Origin: Microthrixaceae bacterium
GTDB lineage: Bacteria; Actinomycetota; Acidimicrobiia; Acidimicrobiales; Acidimicrobilacustridaceae
Direction: 5' to 3'
Assembly (NCBI GenBank): GCA_947449015.1
Contig: CANFQA010000008.1
Span: 1-64,000, forward strand
Length of the DNA stretch: 64,000 bases
The notes under the pieces are model-generated. The model did not search any database, had not been told where the DNA came from, and saw nothing but the letters and a program-made list of their open reading frames with translations. Both the position numbers and the translations under genes were made by a program. Positions 39,030 to 48,531 of this stretch are shown piece by piece. The first letter of the stretch is position 1, and every line of letters starts with the position of its first letter.

Positions 39030-39874
39030 GAGTTGAGCCTCGCCACAAGACGCTGGAGCGGTATGCGGAAGTCATCAAGTAGATCGATACCGCTGAGACG
39101 GAGCGCCGCATTGTCAAGTACCGAGTTGACTGGACGCGGTGCCGGACGTGGCGGGAGAAGGTCTGCCGTCGAAACCGGCCCCACGCGCTCGGGATCGAGC
39201 CCTGCGGCGCGCAGCACTTCGCGGGCGAACTCAAACCAGCTCACCGCACCCTGATTGGTGACATGGAATACGCCGGGACGCTGATCAACGACCAGACAAT
39301 GGATCATGACAGCGAGATCGTCGGCAAAGGTCGGATGGCCACGCTGGTCGTCGACGAAACTCAGAGATTCATGCTCACCGGCAAGACGCAGGATCGTCTT
39401 GACCATGTTCGATCCGTGGAACCCGCAGACCCATGAAGTCCGCACAATGGTGTCATCAGGGCCCAGTTCACGCTCTCCCGCCAACTTCGTGGCGCCGTAC
39501 ACAGATTGAGGATTCGGGACGTCCCATTCAACGTAAGCGTCGGATTTCGATCCATCGAAGACGTAGTCGGTTGAGATATGAACGATGCGGGCCCCCACGC
39601 GCCGGGCACCGTCGGCAAGATGCCGGACAGCAAGGGCGTTGTCACGCAAAGCACGATCGGGATCTGATTCACATGCATCAACTGCAGTCCATGCGGCCGG
39701 GTTGATCACCACATCGGGGGCGACAGTGGTGATCGCACCGAGCACCGCGTCGCGATCGCCGATGTCGAGCCCGGCGCGGTCGAACGAGAAGGTCTGATGG
39801 CGTTCGTCAGACGCGAACAACTCGACCAGCTCGCGTCCGACCTGACCGCCAGCGCCAGTGATCAGGACGCGCAT
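39026..39874 (-). CDS. rmlD: dTDP-4-dehydrorhamnose reductase
   Basis: The 282-residue SDR has RVLITGAGGQVGRELVELF, DVVINPAAWTAVDACESDP, HISTDYVFDGSKSDAYVE, the catalytic SVYGATKLAGE and RTSWVCGFHGSNMVKTI. It makes dTDP-L-rhamnose from the 4-keto precursor. It lies 4 nt after rmlB and overlaps the GT2 gene by 4 nt. Confidence 0.95.
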   Translation of the reverse strand: MRVLITGAGGQVGRELVELFASDERHQTFSFDRAGLDIGDRDAVLGAITTVAPDVVINPAAWTAVDACESDPDRALRDNALAVRHLADGARRVGARIVHISTDYVFDGSKSDAYVEWDVPNPQSVYGATKLAGERELGPDDTIVRTSWVCGFHGSNMVKTILRLAGEHESLSFVDDQRGHPTFADDLAVMIHCLVVDQRPGVFHVTNQGAVSWFEFAREVLRAAGLDPERVGPVSTADLLPPRPAPRPVNSVLDNAALRLSGIDLLDDFRIPLQRLVARLNS

Positions 39875-39878
39875 GTCA

Positions 39879-40832
39879 TCAGCCCTTCAGGGGTTCCCAC
39901 CACGCACGATTTGCGCGGTACCACTCGACTGTTTCAGCCAGAGCCTCGTCAAGGGAACGTTGTGGCTTCCAACCAAGCGCAGCAGCCTTCGAGCAATCGA
40001 TGGAATAGCGCCGGTCATGACCTAAGCGATCTTGGACATACTCGATCATGTCCTCGCCAGCACCGAGCAGTGCCAGCACCTTCTCGGTGAGTTCCTTGTT
40101 GGTGGTCTCGTTGCCACCCCCGATGTTGTAGATCTCACCGATCTCACCGCGTCGCAGAACAAGATCGACTCCGGCACAGTTATCGAGGACGTAGATCCAA
40201 TCGCGGATGTTGAGACCGTCGCCATACAGCGGGACCTTCCGGCCGTTGAGAAGGTTCGTGACGAATAGCGGAATCACCTTCTCGGGGAATTGAAAGGGAC
40301 CGAAGTTGTTCGATGATCGAGTCACAATGACCGGCAGCCCATAGGTCTCCTCATAGGACAGCGCAATGAGATCCGAGCCGGCCTTCGAGGAGGAATAGGG
40401 CGATCGGGGGCCAAGACGATCAGTCTCGACGAATGATCCAACATCGATGGATCCGTAGACCTCGTCGGTCGAAATGTGCAGGAAGCGATCGACGCCAACG
40501 TTGCGCGCCACATCACACATCACGTTGGTACCAAGGCAGTTCGTGCGAACGAACGTATCGGGGTCAACGATGGAACGATCAACATGACTCTCAGCGGCAA
40601 AATGCACGACTGCGTCGTGTCCGTCCATGGCCGCAGCGACCGCTTCCCGATCACAGATATCACCCTGGACAAAGGAGTAACGGGGATCGCCAGCGACATC
40701 GGCAAGGCTTGAGAGATTTCCCGCGTAGGTCAGTGCGTCAAACACCGTGACTTCGTCGTCGGTAGTGCCGAGCACGTGACGCACGTAGTTCGAACCGATG
40801 AATCCGGCGGCGCCGGTGACAAAGAGTTTCAT
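39879..40832 (-). CDS. rmlB: dTDP-glucose 4,6-dehydratase
   Basis: The 317-residue SDR has FVTGAAGFIGSNYVRHVLG, VHFAAESHVDRSI, HISTDEVYGSID, catalytic YSSSKAGSD, NNFGPFQFPEK and NIGGGNETTN. It converts dTDP-glucose to dTDP-4-keto-6-deoxyglucose. ATG 40832 overlaps the rmlC stop by 4 nt and precedes MKLFVTGAAG, the usual family start. Confidence 0.96.
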   Translation of the reverse strand: MKLFVTGAAGFIGSNYVRHVLGTTDDEVTVFDALTYAGNLSSLADVAGDPRYSFVQGDICDREAVAAAMDGHDAVVHFAAESHVDRSIVDPDTFVRTNCLGTNVMCDVARNVGVDRFLHISTDEVYGSIDVGSFVETDRLGPRSPYSSSKAGSDLIALSYEETYGLPVIVTRSSNNFGPFQFPEKVIPLFVTNLLNGRKVPLYGDGLNIRDWIYVLDNCAGVDLVLRRGEIGEIYNIGGGNETTNKELTEKVLALLGAGEDMIEYVQDRLGHDRRYSIDCSKAAALGWKPQRSLDEALAETVEWYRANRAWWEPLKG

Positions 40833-41395
40833 GGGCGAAGACCAAAATGTGGACGCCACTGGGGTTCAATTTCGCGTCGCAGCGGATTGCTTTGATCGCG
40901 GTTGGAGAGGATCGGCTCGGTGAGGCCCCAGTCGGCGTTGATCTCAGGGTCGTCCCATGCCACCCCGCATTCGTCGGTTGGGTTGTAATAGCCGTCAACC
41001 AGATAGGTGATCGTCATATCAGTGAGCGCACCGAAACCATGAGCAACGCCCGGCGGAATGAACACGCCTTGATGCGAGTGGGAGCCATCCTCACGTCTTC
41101 CGAGATCGAGCCACTGCGTGGCCCCATCGGTCGGAGATCCGGCGCGGAGGTCATGGAGTACAACTCGAGCAGTGCCATAGGGCACGTACCAGTAGTCAGC
41201 CTGATGCAGGTGGTAGTGAAGTCCCACTACCGCCCCGGCTTGGCGATCTCCTCGATTGCCCTGAATCATTTCTCGACCCTGGGGGAACCATTCGCGGCGG
41301 TACGTCTCAACGAAGTAGCCCCGTTCGTCGCCGTGGATCGTCGGGTCGACGATGTACACGCCGGCGATCGTGTCAGATTGATTCACTTCAGCCAT
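40829..41395 (-). CDS. rmlC: dTDP-4-dehydrorhamnose 3,5-epimerase-like cupin
   Basis: The 188-residue cupin has IHGDERGYFVETYRREWFP, VVGLHYHLHQADYWYVPYG and FIPPGVAHGFGALTDMTITYLVDGYYNPTDE, all RmlC landmarks; the usual LRGLHYQ reads VGLHYHL. It epimerises C3 and C5 of the 4-keto sugar. GGGAG lies about 7 nt before the ATG, and minus-strand TAACCT at 41426-41431 is a possible -10 box giving a 20-nt leader. Confidence 0.9.
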   Translation of the reverse strand: MAEVNQSDTIAGVYIVDPTIHGDERGYFVETYRREWFPQGREMIQGNRGDRQAGAVVGLHYHLHQADYWYVPYGTARVVLHDLRAGSPTDGATQWLDLGRREDGSHSHQGVFIPPGVAHGFGALTDMTITYLVDGYYNPTDECGVAWDDPEINADWGLTEPILSNRDQSNPLRREIEPQWRPHFGLRP

Positions 41396-41428
41396 GGTGC
41401 GCTCCCGCGGTGATCACAGGGGCGAAGG

Positions 41429-42031
41429 TTAGTCCGCCGTCCCCCCGCCGCTGGAGAGGGTGCCAATGGCAATCGTCTCATTGTGGACAAAAAAGCGACC
41501 GACAGGACGAGGGAACGGGAACGACCGCACACGTGAGACGGGGATATGCACTGAAGCGAGAAGTGATTGAGCAGCCTCCGCGTCGACGAAGGTGACATGG
41601 GTTGGATCAGAGCGCTGCCCGGCTTGTTGCGGGGTTATCAGGACGATTCGACCGCCTCCACGGATGTACGGCAGGTACGAGCGAACAAGGTCCTCCGCCG
41701 ATTCGGGATCGAGGTGCTCGATGACATGCGAGAGCAGGAGCGTGTCGAACGATCCGACCTCGAGCAGAGCGAACTCCTCGGGCGTGTAGGCATCGAACCC
41801 CCGTGCCCGACATTCATCCACCGACGTTGGGTTGTGATCCACTCCGATCCCGTTCCCGTCGAGGAATGCCAAGCAGCGACCGACACCGCAACCGACATCA
41901 AGAACCCGACCGAGCTCCAAATGACGAAGGTTCCACCGATACGGATTCGGGACGACCCGCTTCCAGAACGACTGCGGTCGGGACCGGAGACGGTCGGTGT
42001 ACCACGAACTGGATGTGTCGGACTGTTCCAT
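41429..42031 (-). CDS. SAM-dependent methyltransferase, class I
   Basis: The 200-residue protein has a SAM-binding core: GRVLDVGCGVGRCLAFLDGN (motif I), GIGVDHNPTSVDECRARG, FDTLLLSHVIEHLDPE and GGGRIVLITPQQAG. It resembles small methyltransferases of glycan clusters. A chain-capping methylation would suit an ABC exporter whose ATPase has an end-recognising domain. ATG 42031 has GAGG about 9 nt upstream; a longer frame would run into the divergent GT2 gene. A TACCCT box about 27 nt upstream may drive it. Confidence 0.82.
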   Translation of the reverse strand: MEQSDTSSSWYTDRLRSRPQSFWKRVVPNPYRWNLRHLELGRVLDVGCGVGRCLAFLDGNGIGVDHNPTSVDECRARGFDAYTPEEFALLEVGSFDTLLLSHVIEHLDPESAEDLVRSYLPYIRGGGRIVLITPQQAGQRSDPTHVTFVDAEAAQSLLASVHIPVSRVRSFPFPRPVGRFFVHNETIAIGTLSSGGGTAD

Positions 42032-42083
42032 CTTTGAGCCTCGGATCGACGATGGCAGAGGGTAGTGCTGATGGGGCGACTGG

Positions 42084-42089
42084 TAGCGT
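42084..42089 (+). promoter_or_regulatory. -10 box TAGCGT, leaderless start of the GT2 at 42097
   Basis: TAGCGT lies exactly 7 nt before GTG 42097. The open frame extends 98 codons further upstream, through the divergent promoter and into the methyltransferase, so this box decides the start. Confidence 0.55.
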
Positions 42090-42096
42090 TGCGCTC

Positions 42097-43185
42097 GTGG
42101 AACAGCCGCCGTCACCAGACCGCGCGACGATCGTCGACGGTACCGGCGCAGGCCGCCAGGCCAACGCCACCGAGGTCTGCGTCGTGATTGTTGTCTACGG
42201 CGAGGAACCTTGGCTCGATCGCTCGGTGCGGGCGGCACTCGCTTCCGAGGGCGTCTCGGTTGAGGTTGTACTCGTTGAGAACGGCGGATCAGAAGCCACG
42301 ATCGCTGCTCTCGAACTCATCGATCGTGTCAGCGTCATCCGGCCATTCCGGAACACTGGCTTCGCCGAGGGATGCAATCTGGGAGCGGCAGCCGGCACGG
42401 CCCCGGTCATTGCCCTCATCAATCCTGATGCAATCGTCGAACCGCAGGCGATGGCTGCACTCGCCGAAATGGCCGTGCGCCCTGGCGTCGGAATCGCCAC
42501 CGGGTCTCTCCGACTGGCAAGTGCACCTGAGCGCATGAACTCAGCAGGGAACGACATCAGCTTCCTCGGCCTCAGTTGGGCAGGCCATTTCAACGAACCG
42601 GCTGCAGACTTCCCCGATGAGTTCGACGTCGCCTCGGCGAGCGGCGCAGCCATGGCGTGCACCCGTGAACTTTGGGACCGACTCGGGGGCCTCGAGGAAA
42701 CATTCTTCGCGTATTTCGAGGATACGGAGTTCAGCATCCGATGCTGGCAGGCAGGACTTCGCGTGGTGTTCGTGCCCACCGCAGTGGTCGTGCATCGCTA
42801 CGAGTTCTCGCGAAATGTCGAGAAGTTCTATCTGCTCGAGCGGAATCGTCTCATCACCACACTCACGTGTTTCGACGCTCGCCATCTTGCCGTTATCGCT
42901 CCCCTGCTGATCTTGATCGAACTCGCGCTCATCGCACTCGCGGCGAAGGACGGATGGCTCCCGCAGAAATTGAGGGCCTATCGGGCGGTGCTGGGTGATC
43001 GCCACGCGATCGGTACGCGACGAGCATTCGTCATGAGTGAACGGACAGCACCGTCACGTCAGTTCAATGACCTACTGACCACCAACCTGAGCCCGGGAAA
43101 CCTACCGGGAGCCAAACCGCCGGCGTTTGCCGAGCGAGCGTTGGGGCACTATTGGCGCATCGCCAGAAGCATCGCCCGGATCTGA
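42097..43185 (+). CDS. GT2 glycosyltransferase, rhamnosyltransferase-like
   Basis: The 362-residue protein has EVCVVIVVYGEEPWLDRSV, VVLVENGGSEATIAAL, NTGFAEGCNLGAAAG, the metal motif INPDAIVEP (NPD in place of DDD), SGAAMACTRELWDRLGG and FFAYFEDTEFSIRCWQAG. A hydrophobic segment near residues 265-285 could associate it with the membrane. It is divergent from the methyltransferase and convergent with the GH25 gene across 7 bp. Confidence 0.85.
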   Translation: MEQPPSPDRATIVDGTGAGRQANATEVCVVIVVYGEEPWLDRSVRAALASEGVSVEVVLVENGGSEATIAALELIDRVSVIRPFRNTGFAEGCNLGAAAGTAPVIALINPDAIVEPQAMAALAEMAVRPGVGIATGSLRLASAPERMNSAGNDISFLGLSWAGHFNEPAADFPDEFDVASASGAAMACTRELWDRLGGLEETFFAYFEDTEFSIRCWQAGLRVVFVPTAVVVHRYEFSRNVEKFYLLERNRLITTLTCFDARHLAVIAPLLILIELALIALAAKDGWLPQKLRAYRAVLGDRHAIGTRRAFVMSERTAPSRQFNDLLTTNLSPGNLPGAKPPAFAERALGHYWRIARSIARI

Positions 43186-43192
43186 CCCATCC

Positions 43193-44566
43193 TCAGAAAA
43201 GTGCGCAACCGACGAACGCGTTTGCGCCATCTCCTTCGTTCGTTCCCACCAAACACGCGAACTGCGCACCGATACCGCGGCGCAGCGCTTGGTACACGTA
43301 GCCATGTGCAGACCCATGTCCGTAGGCCGCAGCCACATCTGGTCGCTCAAGACTCGCTGTCATCGGTACCGTCGCCCAGGTGCCGAGAGAGAATGAATAG
43401 AGATACGCGGTGACTGCGATCGACGCGTCGGTGCTCGGGTCGAGGGCCCAGCCCTTGAGATAGTTGTAGCCATAGGCCGAAATGGCAACCTCAAGGTTTC
43501 CGAACGGATCAGCGGAAGTGACTAGGACGGTCCGACAGCCGAGCAGCGGATTCGTTCCCGAGGTCGAGTCGATCGCATATGCGCAGACCTCATGGAGTCC
43601 CGCTCCGACAGAGAGACTGATTCGGACGCCGTGGTCTGGACCGAAGAACCCACTAAGCGCGTCATCAACGTCGGGACGCGGCACGTCTGCGGTTGCGGCA
43701 CCCCCCCATCGCCCGTCAACGTAGACGTGCACGGAAATCGGGTCCACCGTGTCCGGGTCGATTGCCCACCCACTTAACGACACCTCGCCACTGCTGGCGG
43801 ACACGGCATCGAGCGACCCGAAGGGCGCACCGGCGCCGCTGCCCCCTCCGGACAGCGCGTCGAGAGCAGCAAGATCGCAGCAGAAGCGGTTCACATCAAC
43901 CAGCGCCGAGATTCCCGGAACCGTTCCATCGCTTCGGAATTGCCAGAAGGTCCAACGCGACCAACCAGTCGGTATCAGCGGGCGGAATGTCGTGCTGTTG
44001 GGATCATTCGAATAACTCGGAAGCCAGAGCCGATAACCGGCCGCAATATCGATTGGGGCGCCGAGCTTGTCCTTCCAGAAGTAGTACCCGGTGTACAGAA
44101 GCGGAGCCTTACCGGTTAGCCGTGTCACCTCTGCCAACCATGTCCTTGTCCAGGTCGCGAGATCTGTGCGCCCCAGGCCGCCGGTCTCCTCAAGATCCAG
44201 TACCGCGCCGAAATCCTTGGGGCCAGTCTGCGAGCCAGCCTTGGACACGAAATAGCGAGCCTGGTCGAGTGCGGTACTGAACGGTTTCGCCGGCTTGGCG
44301 TAGTGATACGCCCCCCGATAGAGGCCAGCTCCGAGTGCTCCACTCCAGTCGCTGGCGAAATAGGGATTGGTGTAGGTGGTCGCCTCAGTCGCTTTGATGA
44401 GTGCGAAGGTCTGCCCCGACTCACGGACCTTGACCCAGTTGATTGGTGCGCTGCCGGGGTGCTGATAACTCGCAACGTCAACGCCAGTGAGCAACGCTCC
44501 AGCAGGAGCGGCACCCATCGCGAGGATCACGATCGCGGCAAGAAACATTGCTGCGGGTCGGCGCAT
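43193..44566 (-). CDS. Secreted GH25 lysozyme with two C-terminal repeat domains
   Basis: The 457-residue protein has a signal peptide (1-24, LAAIVILAMGAAPAGA), then a GH25 muramidase domain to about 235 with GVDVASYQ (D30), FALIKATEATTYTNPYF, RGAYHYAKP and VLDLEE (D124, E126). Two repeats of about 100 residues follow (248-350, 350-457); each has GSLD/GNLE, GWA(I/L)DP, a PDV segment, HG, and a Cys pair. GH25 enzymes cut peptidoglycan. The repeats recur in the lipoprotein at 48580-50940. The start is fixed by a -10 box 7 nt upstream. Confidence 0.9.
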   Translation of the reverse strand: MRRPAAMFLAAIVILAMGAAPAGALLTGVDVASYQHPGSAPINWVKVRESGQTFALIKATEATTYTNPYFASDWSGALGAGLYRGAYHYAKPAKPFSTALDQARYFVSKAGSQTGPKDFGAVLDLEETGGLGRTDLATWTRTWLAEVTRLTGKAPLLYTGYYFWKDKLGAPIDIAAGYRLWLPSYSNDPNSTTFRPLIPTGWSRWTFWQFRSDGTVPGISALVDVNRFCCDLAALDALSGGGSGAGAPFGSLDAVSASSGEVSLSGWAIDPDTVDPISVHVYVDGRWGGAATADVPRPDVDDALSGFFGPDHGVRISLSVGAGLHEVCAYAIDSTSGTNPLLGCRTVLVTSADPFGNLEVAISAYGYNYLKGWALDPSTDASIAVTAYLYSFSLGTWATVPMTASLERPDVAAAYGHGSAHGYVYQALRRGIGAQFACLVGTNEGDGANAFVGCALF

Positions 44567-44573
44567 AGTGATG

Positions 44574-44579
44574 ACGGTA
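44574..44579 (-). promoter_or_regulatory. -10 box TACCGT, leaderless start of the GH25 gene
   Basis: Minus-strand TACCGT lies 7 nt before ATG 44566. It sits in the 48-bp gap after the flippase stop. Confidence 0.55.
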
Positions 44580-44614
44580 GTTGCCCAAGATCGACGACCG
44601 AGGTCGGGTGTGGG

Positions 44615-45940
44615 TCAGATCTCGATCGGTTCGTGTTCGATCGCGTCGACCAGTGCACCAATTCCCGTGGTGGCCATCTTGCGTTGCTCGACCCGAAGGG
44701 CGATGCCCATGATGACGCCTGCTACAGCGGAACCGACGAGGAAACCAAGGTCGACCCGCAACTCGAGCCCAGTCACCACTGCCATCACCACCAACGAGGC
44801 GATGCTGCCGAAGCCCCACGCCACAGCGGTGATGCGATGGTCGCCGAGTGCCACCAGTGCCTGCGCCATGGTGAGCGCCACGATGAACACACCGCTGCCA
44901 GCTGCAAGCAGCGCCAATGAGGCCGCTGACATCGTGAAGTCCTTGAAGAGGATCTTCCCGACGAAAGGACCAGCAACGAACGCGCCAAGCGTGCCAAGAA
45001 TCGCAATGCCGACAACGACAGCCATAAGCCTGTTGAATCCGCGGCGAAACTCATCGTGTTCACCAGCGCCAGCCAGACCTGCGAGCTTGGGCAACAGGGT
45101 TCCCTGCACCGCCTGGAAGGCAAGGATCGGGACCCGAGCGACGAAGAACGCCGATGCGAACCCGGTAACGATGTCCCCGTCTGCCGCCGTCGAGAGGAGA
45201 TTCACGCCGAGAAGCGGCGCGTAGGACACCAACTGCAATAGCACCGAAGCAGCGAGGAGCCATCCCAGATTGACCGAGAGCTCAGACAGTGGCGCCTCCG
45301 GTCCGGGACGCAGTTCCGGTCGGGCCCGCAGCAGCACGATCGGTAGAGCGACGAGCGGCGACAATCCGAGGCACAGCGCATAGAGCCCCGCTGTATGTAC
45401 GCCGGCGAGAGCGAGACCGATGGCCAGCATCACGCGGACAGAACTATCGATGGCGATCAGTTCTCCATAGGAACGGAACCGACCCTCGCCGGCCAACACT
45501 CCACGGGTGAGATGCAGCATGCAGAACGACACCAGCGACAATGACAGGCTCAGAGCGAAGAGATTGTCGCCGTGGTAGATCTCTGTGGAGAGCCATGGGG
45601 TGGCAATGAGCACCGCAGCCACAAGCACCGTGGTGAGAATCGCCCCCATGCGTATGGCCCGCACCACCAGTGGTCGTCCGCCTTCTCCCTGGGCTTCACG
45701 ATGCGCAAGGGCACGGGCGACCTCCTGCTCCAACGGCAGGAAGAAGCCTGGACCGATCACGAATACAACAGCCCAGAAGGCCGAGAACGCCGCTTTGGCT
45801 GTGCCGTCGAGCGCATTGAGCGCAACGACGACGAAGGCATAGGCCGTGACCGCCGAGATGATCAGACCAGCGCCGACAGAGACAGTGCCAGTCGGAATCG
45901 CTTCGCCCAGATGACGGAGCTTGCGGATCGGGTTGGGCAT
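44615..45940 (-). CDS. Wzx/MATE-like lipid-linked glycan flippase
   Basis: The 441-residue protein has about 12 hydrophobic segments spread evenly, for example GTVSVGAGLIISAVTAYAF and FSAFWAVVFVIGPGFFLPLE, consistent with a polysaccharide transporter of the MOP superfamily. It would flip a lipid-linked repeat unit outward, a route distinct from the ABC exporter at 32677-34748. ATG 45940 (MPNPIRKL) has AGGAG 10 nt upstream; a GTG at 46000 would add 20 charged residues. Confidence 0.78.
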   Translation of the reverse strand: MPNPIRKLRHLGEAIPTGTVSVGAGLIISAVTAYAFVVVALNALDGTAKAAFSAFWAVVFVIGPGFFLPLEQEVARALAHREAQGEGGRPLVVRAIRMGAILTTVLVAAVLIATPWLSTEIYHGDNLFALSLSLSLVSFCMLHLTRGVLAGEGRFRSYGELIAIDSSVRVMLAIGLALAGVHTAGLYALCLGLSPLVALPIVLLRARPELRPGPEAPLSELSVNLGWLLAASVLLQLVSYAPLLGVNLLSTAADGDIVTGFASAFFVARVPILAFQAVQGTLLPKLAGLAGAGEHDEFRRGFNRLMAVVVGIAILGTLGAFVAGPFVGKILFKDFTMSAASLALLAAGSGVFIVALTMAQALVALGDHRITAVAWGFGSIASLVVMAVVTGLELRVDLGFLVGSAVAGVIMGIALRVEQRKMATTGIGALVDAIEHEPIEI

Positions 45941-46006
45941 TGCTGACGGACTCCTGTCGGTGCTGCTGCACCTCATTGTCGAAGGATCATTGTGGTCCAC
46001 CTGCGG

Positions 46007-47434
46007 TCACCCGAACGCGATACCGACGCTTGCCACGCTCACAACCGCGAACCCAGCAGTAAGCATGGTGGACCATCGACCGCGCAGCACCGCAGCGGCA
46101 GACGCGACCAGTGCGGGGACCGCCACCAATGCGTAGCGGAACGGAATATCCACATACACAGATTGAAAGCCGTAGTTGAACAACACGATCGCCGGACCAG
46201 CAATCGCAGCCACCCCCAACGATGCACAGGCCAGCGCTCTCTGGCGTGATCCTTTGGGGGACCGGACCATGGCCACGATGACCAGCCCGACGAGCAGCAC
46301 CGCCGCGAGACCTGAGGTGAGTATGACGAGATCGGTGCGCAGGAACGGCGGGAGATAAGGCCCGAAGAGCGGGTCGAATGTTTGTCGCCACGACCCGATG
46401 AACTGACTCATCGGAAAGCTGGTGACGGTGTAGCGCTGGGTCATCGGAATGTCAGCGCCCGGAACAGTTGCGATCGATTGGGCGACAACCTGCCAGACCC
46501 CAGACACCACAACGGCAACTGCGCTCGTCCAGAGAACCGGCAACAATCGCCGACTGTTCGAACCGCAAAATGCCCTCAGTCGCAAGATGACACCTGCCTG
46601 CGATGAAGGACCATCGTTGCGCGAGCCGCCGGAGGTGGAGGTGGAGGTCGAGGTCGAAGTCGAGGTCGAAGTGGATAGCGCTACTGACCTGATCGAGGAC
46701 CAATTGCAACGGAGAAGAAGGTAGAGCACGACCACCGCCACACCGATCAGGTTCGTGACCTTCGTGCCGGCACACAACGCTGATGCCGCGAGCACGACCC
46801 ACAACGGGAGTCGACCCCGCTCCCAGCGCACCACAGCCCAGACAAGAAGCGAACCGCAGAGCAGTGATGTCCCGTCGGTGTTGATGGTGGCGGCTGCCAA
46901 CAGCACGGTGGGCGTGCTTATCGTGATCGCGATGAGCGCCGACGCAAGGATTCGATTCGCTCCGAGTTCGCGCAGGAGCAGCCAAAGTGCACCCACTGCC
47001 GCCATCAACCACACCGCTCCTGCGGCGCGGCCGTTGGTGAGCGGATCGTCGGTCACGGGCAGTGTCGCAGCGATCGCTCGTGCAAGTAAACCGTCGATCG
47101 CGTAGTAGGTCGGCGGATGAATTGCCGCCGTGTTGAATCCACTTTCCTGGAACGTGGTCGGGTCGAGCTGAATCGTGGCATCGGTGACGCACGAGGGAAC
47201 CTTCGCGTCGAACTCCGCATCAAGACGGTGACAGGTTTCGAGTCGGAGCGATTTCTGTGTGAAGAGGTCTCCAAGCCCGACGAGATGCCCATCCCCTGCG
47301 CGGATCAGATAGTCGAGGTGCTGGAGCTCATCGACGGGTGAGACCTCGGTGTAGCTGTGTATGTGTCCGATCACCAGCCCAAAGGCCAGCAGCATGAGGG
47401 CCGCGACACAGATCGCGGATCGCAGACGACTCAT
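46007..47434 (-). CDS. Multi-spanning membrane protein, GT-C/DUF2142-like
   Basis: The 475-residue protein has about ten hydrophobic segments. The first external loop holds YTEVSPVDELQHLDYLIRAG, an acidic stretch like that of GT-C sugar transferases, and IHPPTYYAIDG. A Ser-Thr run (residues 254-268) interrupts a cytoplasmic or external loop. Function is inferred as polyprenyl-linked sugar transfer or related glycan chemistry. Its ATG overlaps the rmlA stop by 4 nt, tying it to dTDP-sugar synthesis. Confidence 0.72.
   Translation of the reverse strand: MSRLRSAICVAALMLLAFGLVIGHIHSYTEVSPVDELQHLDYLIRAGDGHLVGLGDLFTQKSLRLETCHRLDAEFDAKVPSCVTDATIQLDPTTFQESGFNTAAIHPPTYYAIDGLLARAIAATLPVTDDPLTNGRAAGAVWLMAAVGALWLLLRELGANRILASALIAITISTPTVLLAAATINTDGTSLLCGSLLVWAVVRWERGRLPLWVVLAASALCAGTKVTNLIGVAVVVLYLLLRCNWSSIRSVALSTSTSTSTSTSTSTSGGSRNDGPSSQAGVILRLRAFCGSNSRRLLPVLWTSAVAVVVSGVWQVVAQSIATVPGADIPMTQRYTVTSFPMSQFIGSWRQTFDPLFGPYLPPFLRTDLVILTSGLAAVLLVGLVIVAMVRSPKGSRQRALACASLGVAAIAGPAIVLFNYGFQSVYVDIPFRYALVAVPALVASAAAVLRGRWSTMLTAGFAVVSVASVGIAFG
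46631..46675. repeat. Hexanucleotide repeat tract encoding a Ser-Thr run
   Basis: About seven imperfect copies of a 6-bp unit (GAGGTG, GAGGTC or GAAGTC on the plus strand) encode fifteen alternating Ser and Thr residues on the minus strand. Unit changes keep the frame, so length variation would alter only a linker. Confidence 0.85.
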
Positions 47435-48525
47435 GCGATGTCGACGACGGAATGATCTCCGACCATGAGCCGGGTGGCGTGCGGGCGGGTTTCGGAACGT
47501 CGGACTTCCACCTTCTTACCGATGAGCGAGTCAGCGATCCGAGTGACATCGCGGATGACTGATTCCTCGAGTACCACGGAATGCTCGATCTCTGTGTTGA
47601 TGATCTCGCAATTGAAATAGATCGAGGTGAACGGACCGATGTAACTGTTCACGACCCGAGTGCGTTCGCCGATGATGGCGGGACCCCGCACAGTCGAATT
47701 GATGATGACCGCTCCGGCCTCGATTACGACCCGTCCATCGATAAGGGAGTCGGCGTCGACCGTGCCATGCACTGCTGGTTCGATGGCTTCGAGAACGAGC
47801 CTGTTGCCCTCAAGAAGCGGCTGAAGTTTGCCGGTGTCCTTCCACCAACCGTCGAGAACCTCATGCCGAACTCGATGGTCGTGATCGATCAGCCACTGGA
47901 TCGCATCGGTGATTTCAAGTTCCCCGCGCGGAGATGGGCGAATTGCCGCCACTGCCTCATGGATGCTTCGGTCGAACAGATACACCCCCACGAGTGCAAG
48001 ATCCGACGGAGGATCAACCGGCTTCTCCACCAGTCGCAGGACCTCACCATCAGGCCCGATCTCCGCCACGCCGAACCGCTGTGGGTCAGGAACACGGGCG
48101 AGCAGGATCTGCGCCGAGGGGATTACGGCATCGGAGTTGTCGGCACGTTGGCGATCAGCCTCGAACCGGTCGACGAACTCAGCGATTCCCTGACGCAGAA
48201 GGTTGTCACCTAGGTACATTACGAAGTCATCGTCGCCGAGGAATGTCCGTGCGATGAGAACACAATGAGCGAGACCAAGCGGTGCGTCCTGCGGAATGTA
48301 GGTGACTCGCGCACCCCACCGCGATCCATCACCGACTGCTTCTCGGATCTCGGCGCCGGTGTCGCCGGTGATGATGCCAATCTCGGTGATACCCGCCTCG
48401 ACCATGTCCTCGATCCCATAGAACAGGATCGGCTTGTTAGCCACCGGCACCAACTGCTTGGCACTGGTGTGGGTGATTGGGCGCAGGCGGGTGCCGGCGC
48501 CGCCGGAGAGAATGAGACCCTTCAT
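47431..48525 (-). CDS. rmlA: Glucose-1-phosphate thymidylyltransferase, long type
   Basis: The 364-residue protein begins MKGLILSGGAGTRLRPITHT with SAKQLVPVANKPILFYGIE, YLGDNLLRQG, RLVEKPVDPPSDLALVGVYLF and GWWKDTGK, all RmlA features. The last 110 or so residues form hexapeptide beta-helix turns, giving the long StrD/GraD-like form rather than the short E. coli type. It makes dTDP-glucose, the first step missing from the rmlBCD cluster 6 kb away. ATG 48525 is chosen because TAGAAA lies 6 nt upstream. Confidence 0.9.
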   Translation of the reverse strand: MKGLILSGGAGTRLRPITHTSAKQLVPVANKPILFYGIEDMVEAGITEIGIITGDTGAEIREAVGDGSRWGARVTYIPQDAPLGLAHCVLIARTFLGDDDFVMYLGDNLLRQGIAEFVDRFEADRQRADNSDAVIPSAQILLARVPDPQRFGVAEIGPDGEVLRLVEKPVDPPSDLALVGVYLFDRSIHEAVAAIRPSPRGELEITDAIQWLIDHDHRVRHEVLDGWWKDTGKLQPLLEGNRLVLEAIEPAVHGTVDADSLIDGRVVIEAGAVIINSTVRGPAIIGERTRVVNSYIGPFTSIYFNCEIINTEIEHSVVLEESVIRDVTRIADSLIGKKVEVRRSETRPHATRLMVGDHSVVDIA

Positions 48526-48531
48526 GGGCAC

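Noticed and set aside
46631-46675. CRISPR or phase-variation repeat.
   Set aside because: Units are 6 bp, without spacers, and in frame, so neither a CRISPR array nor an on/off switch.
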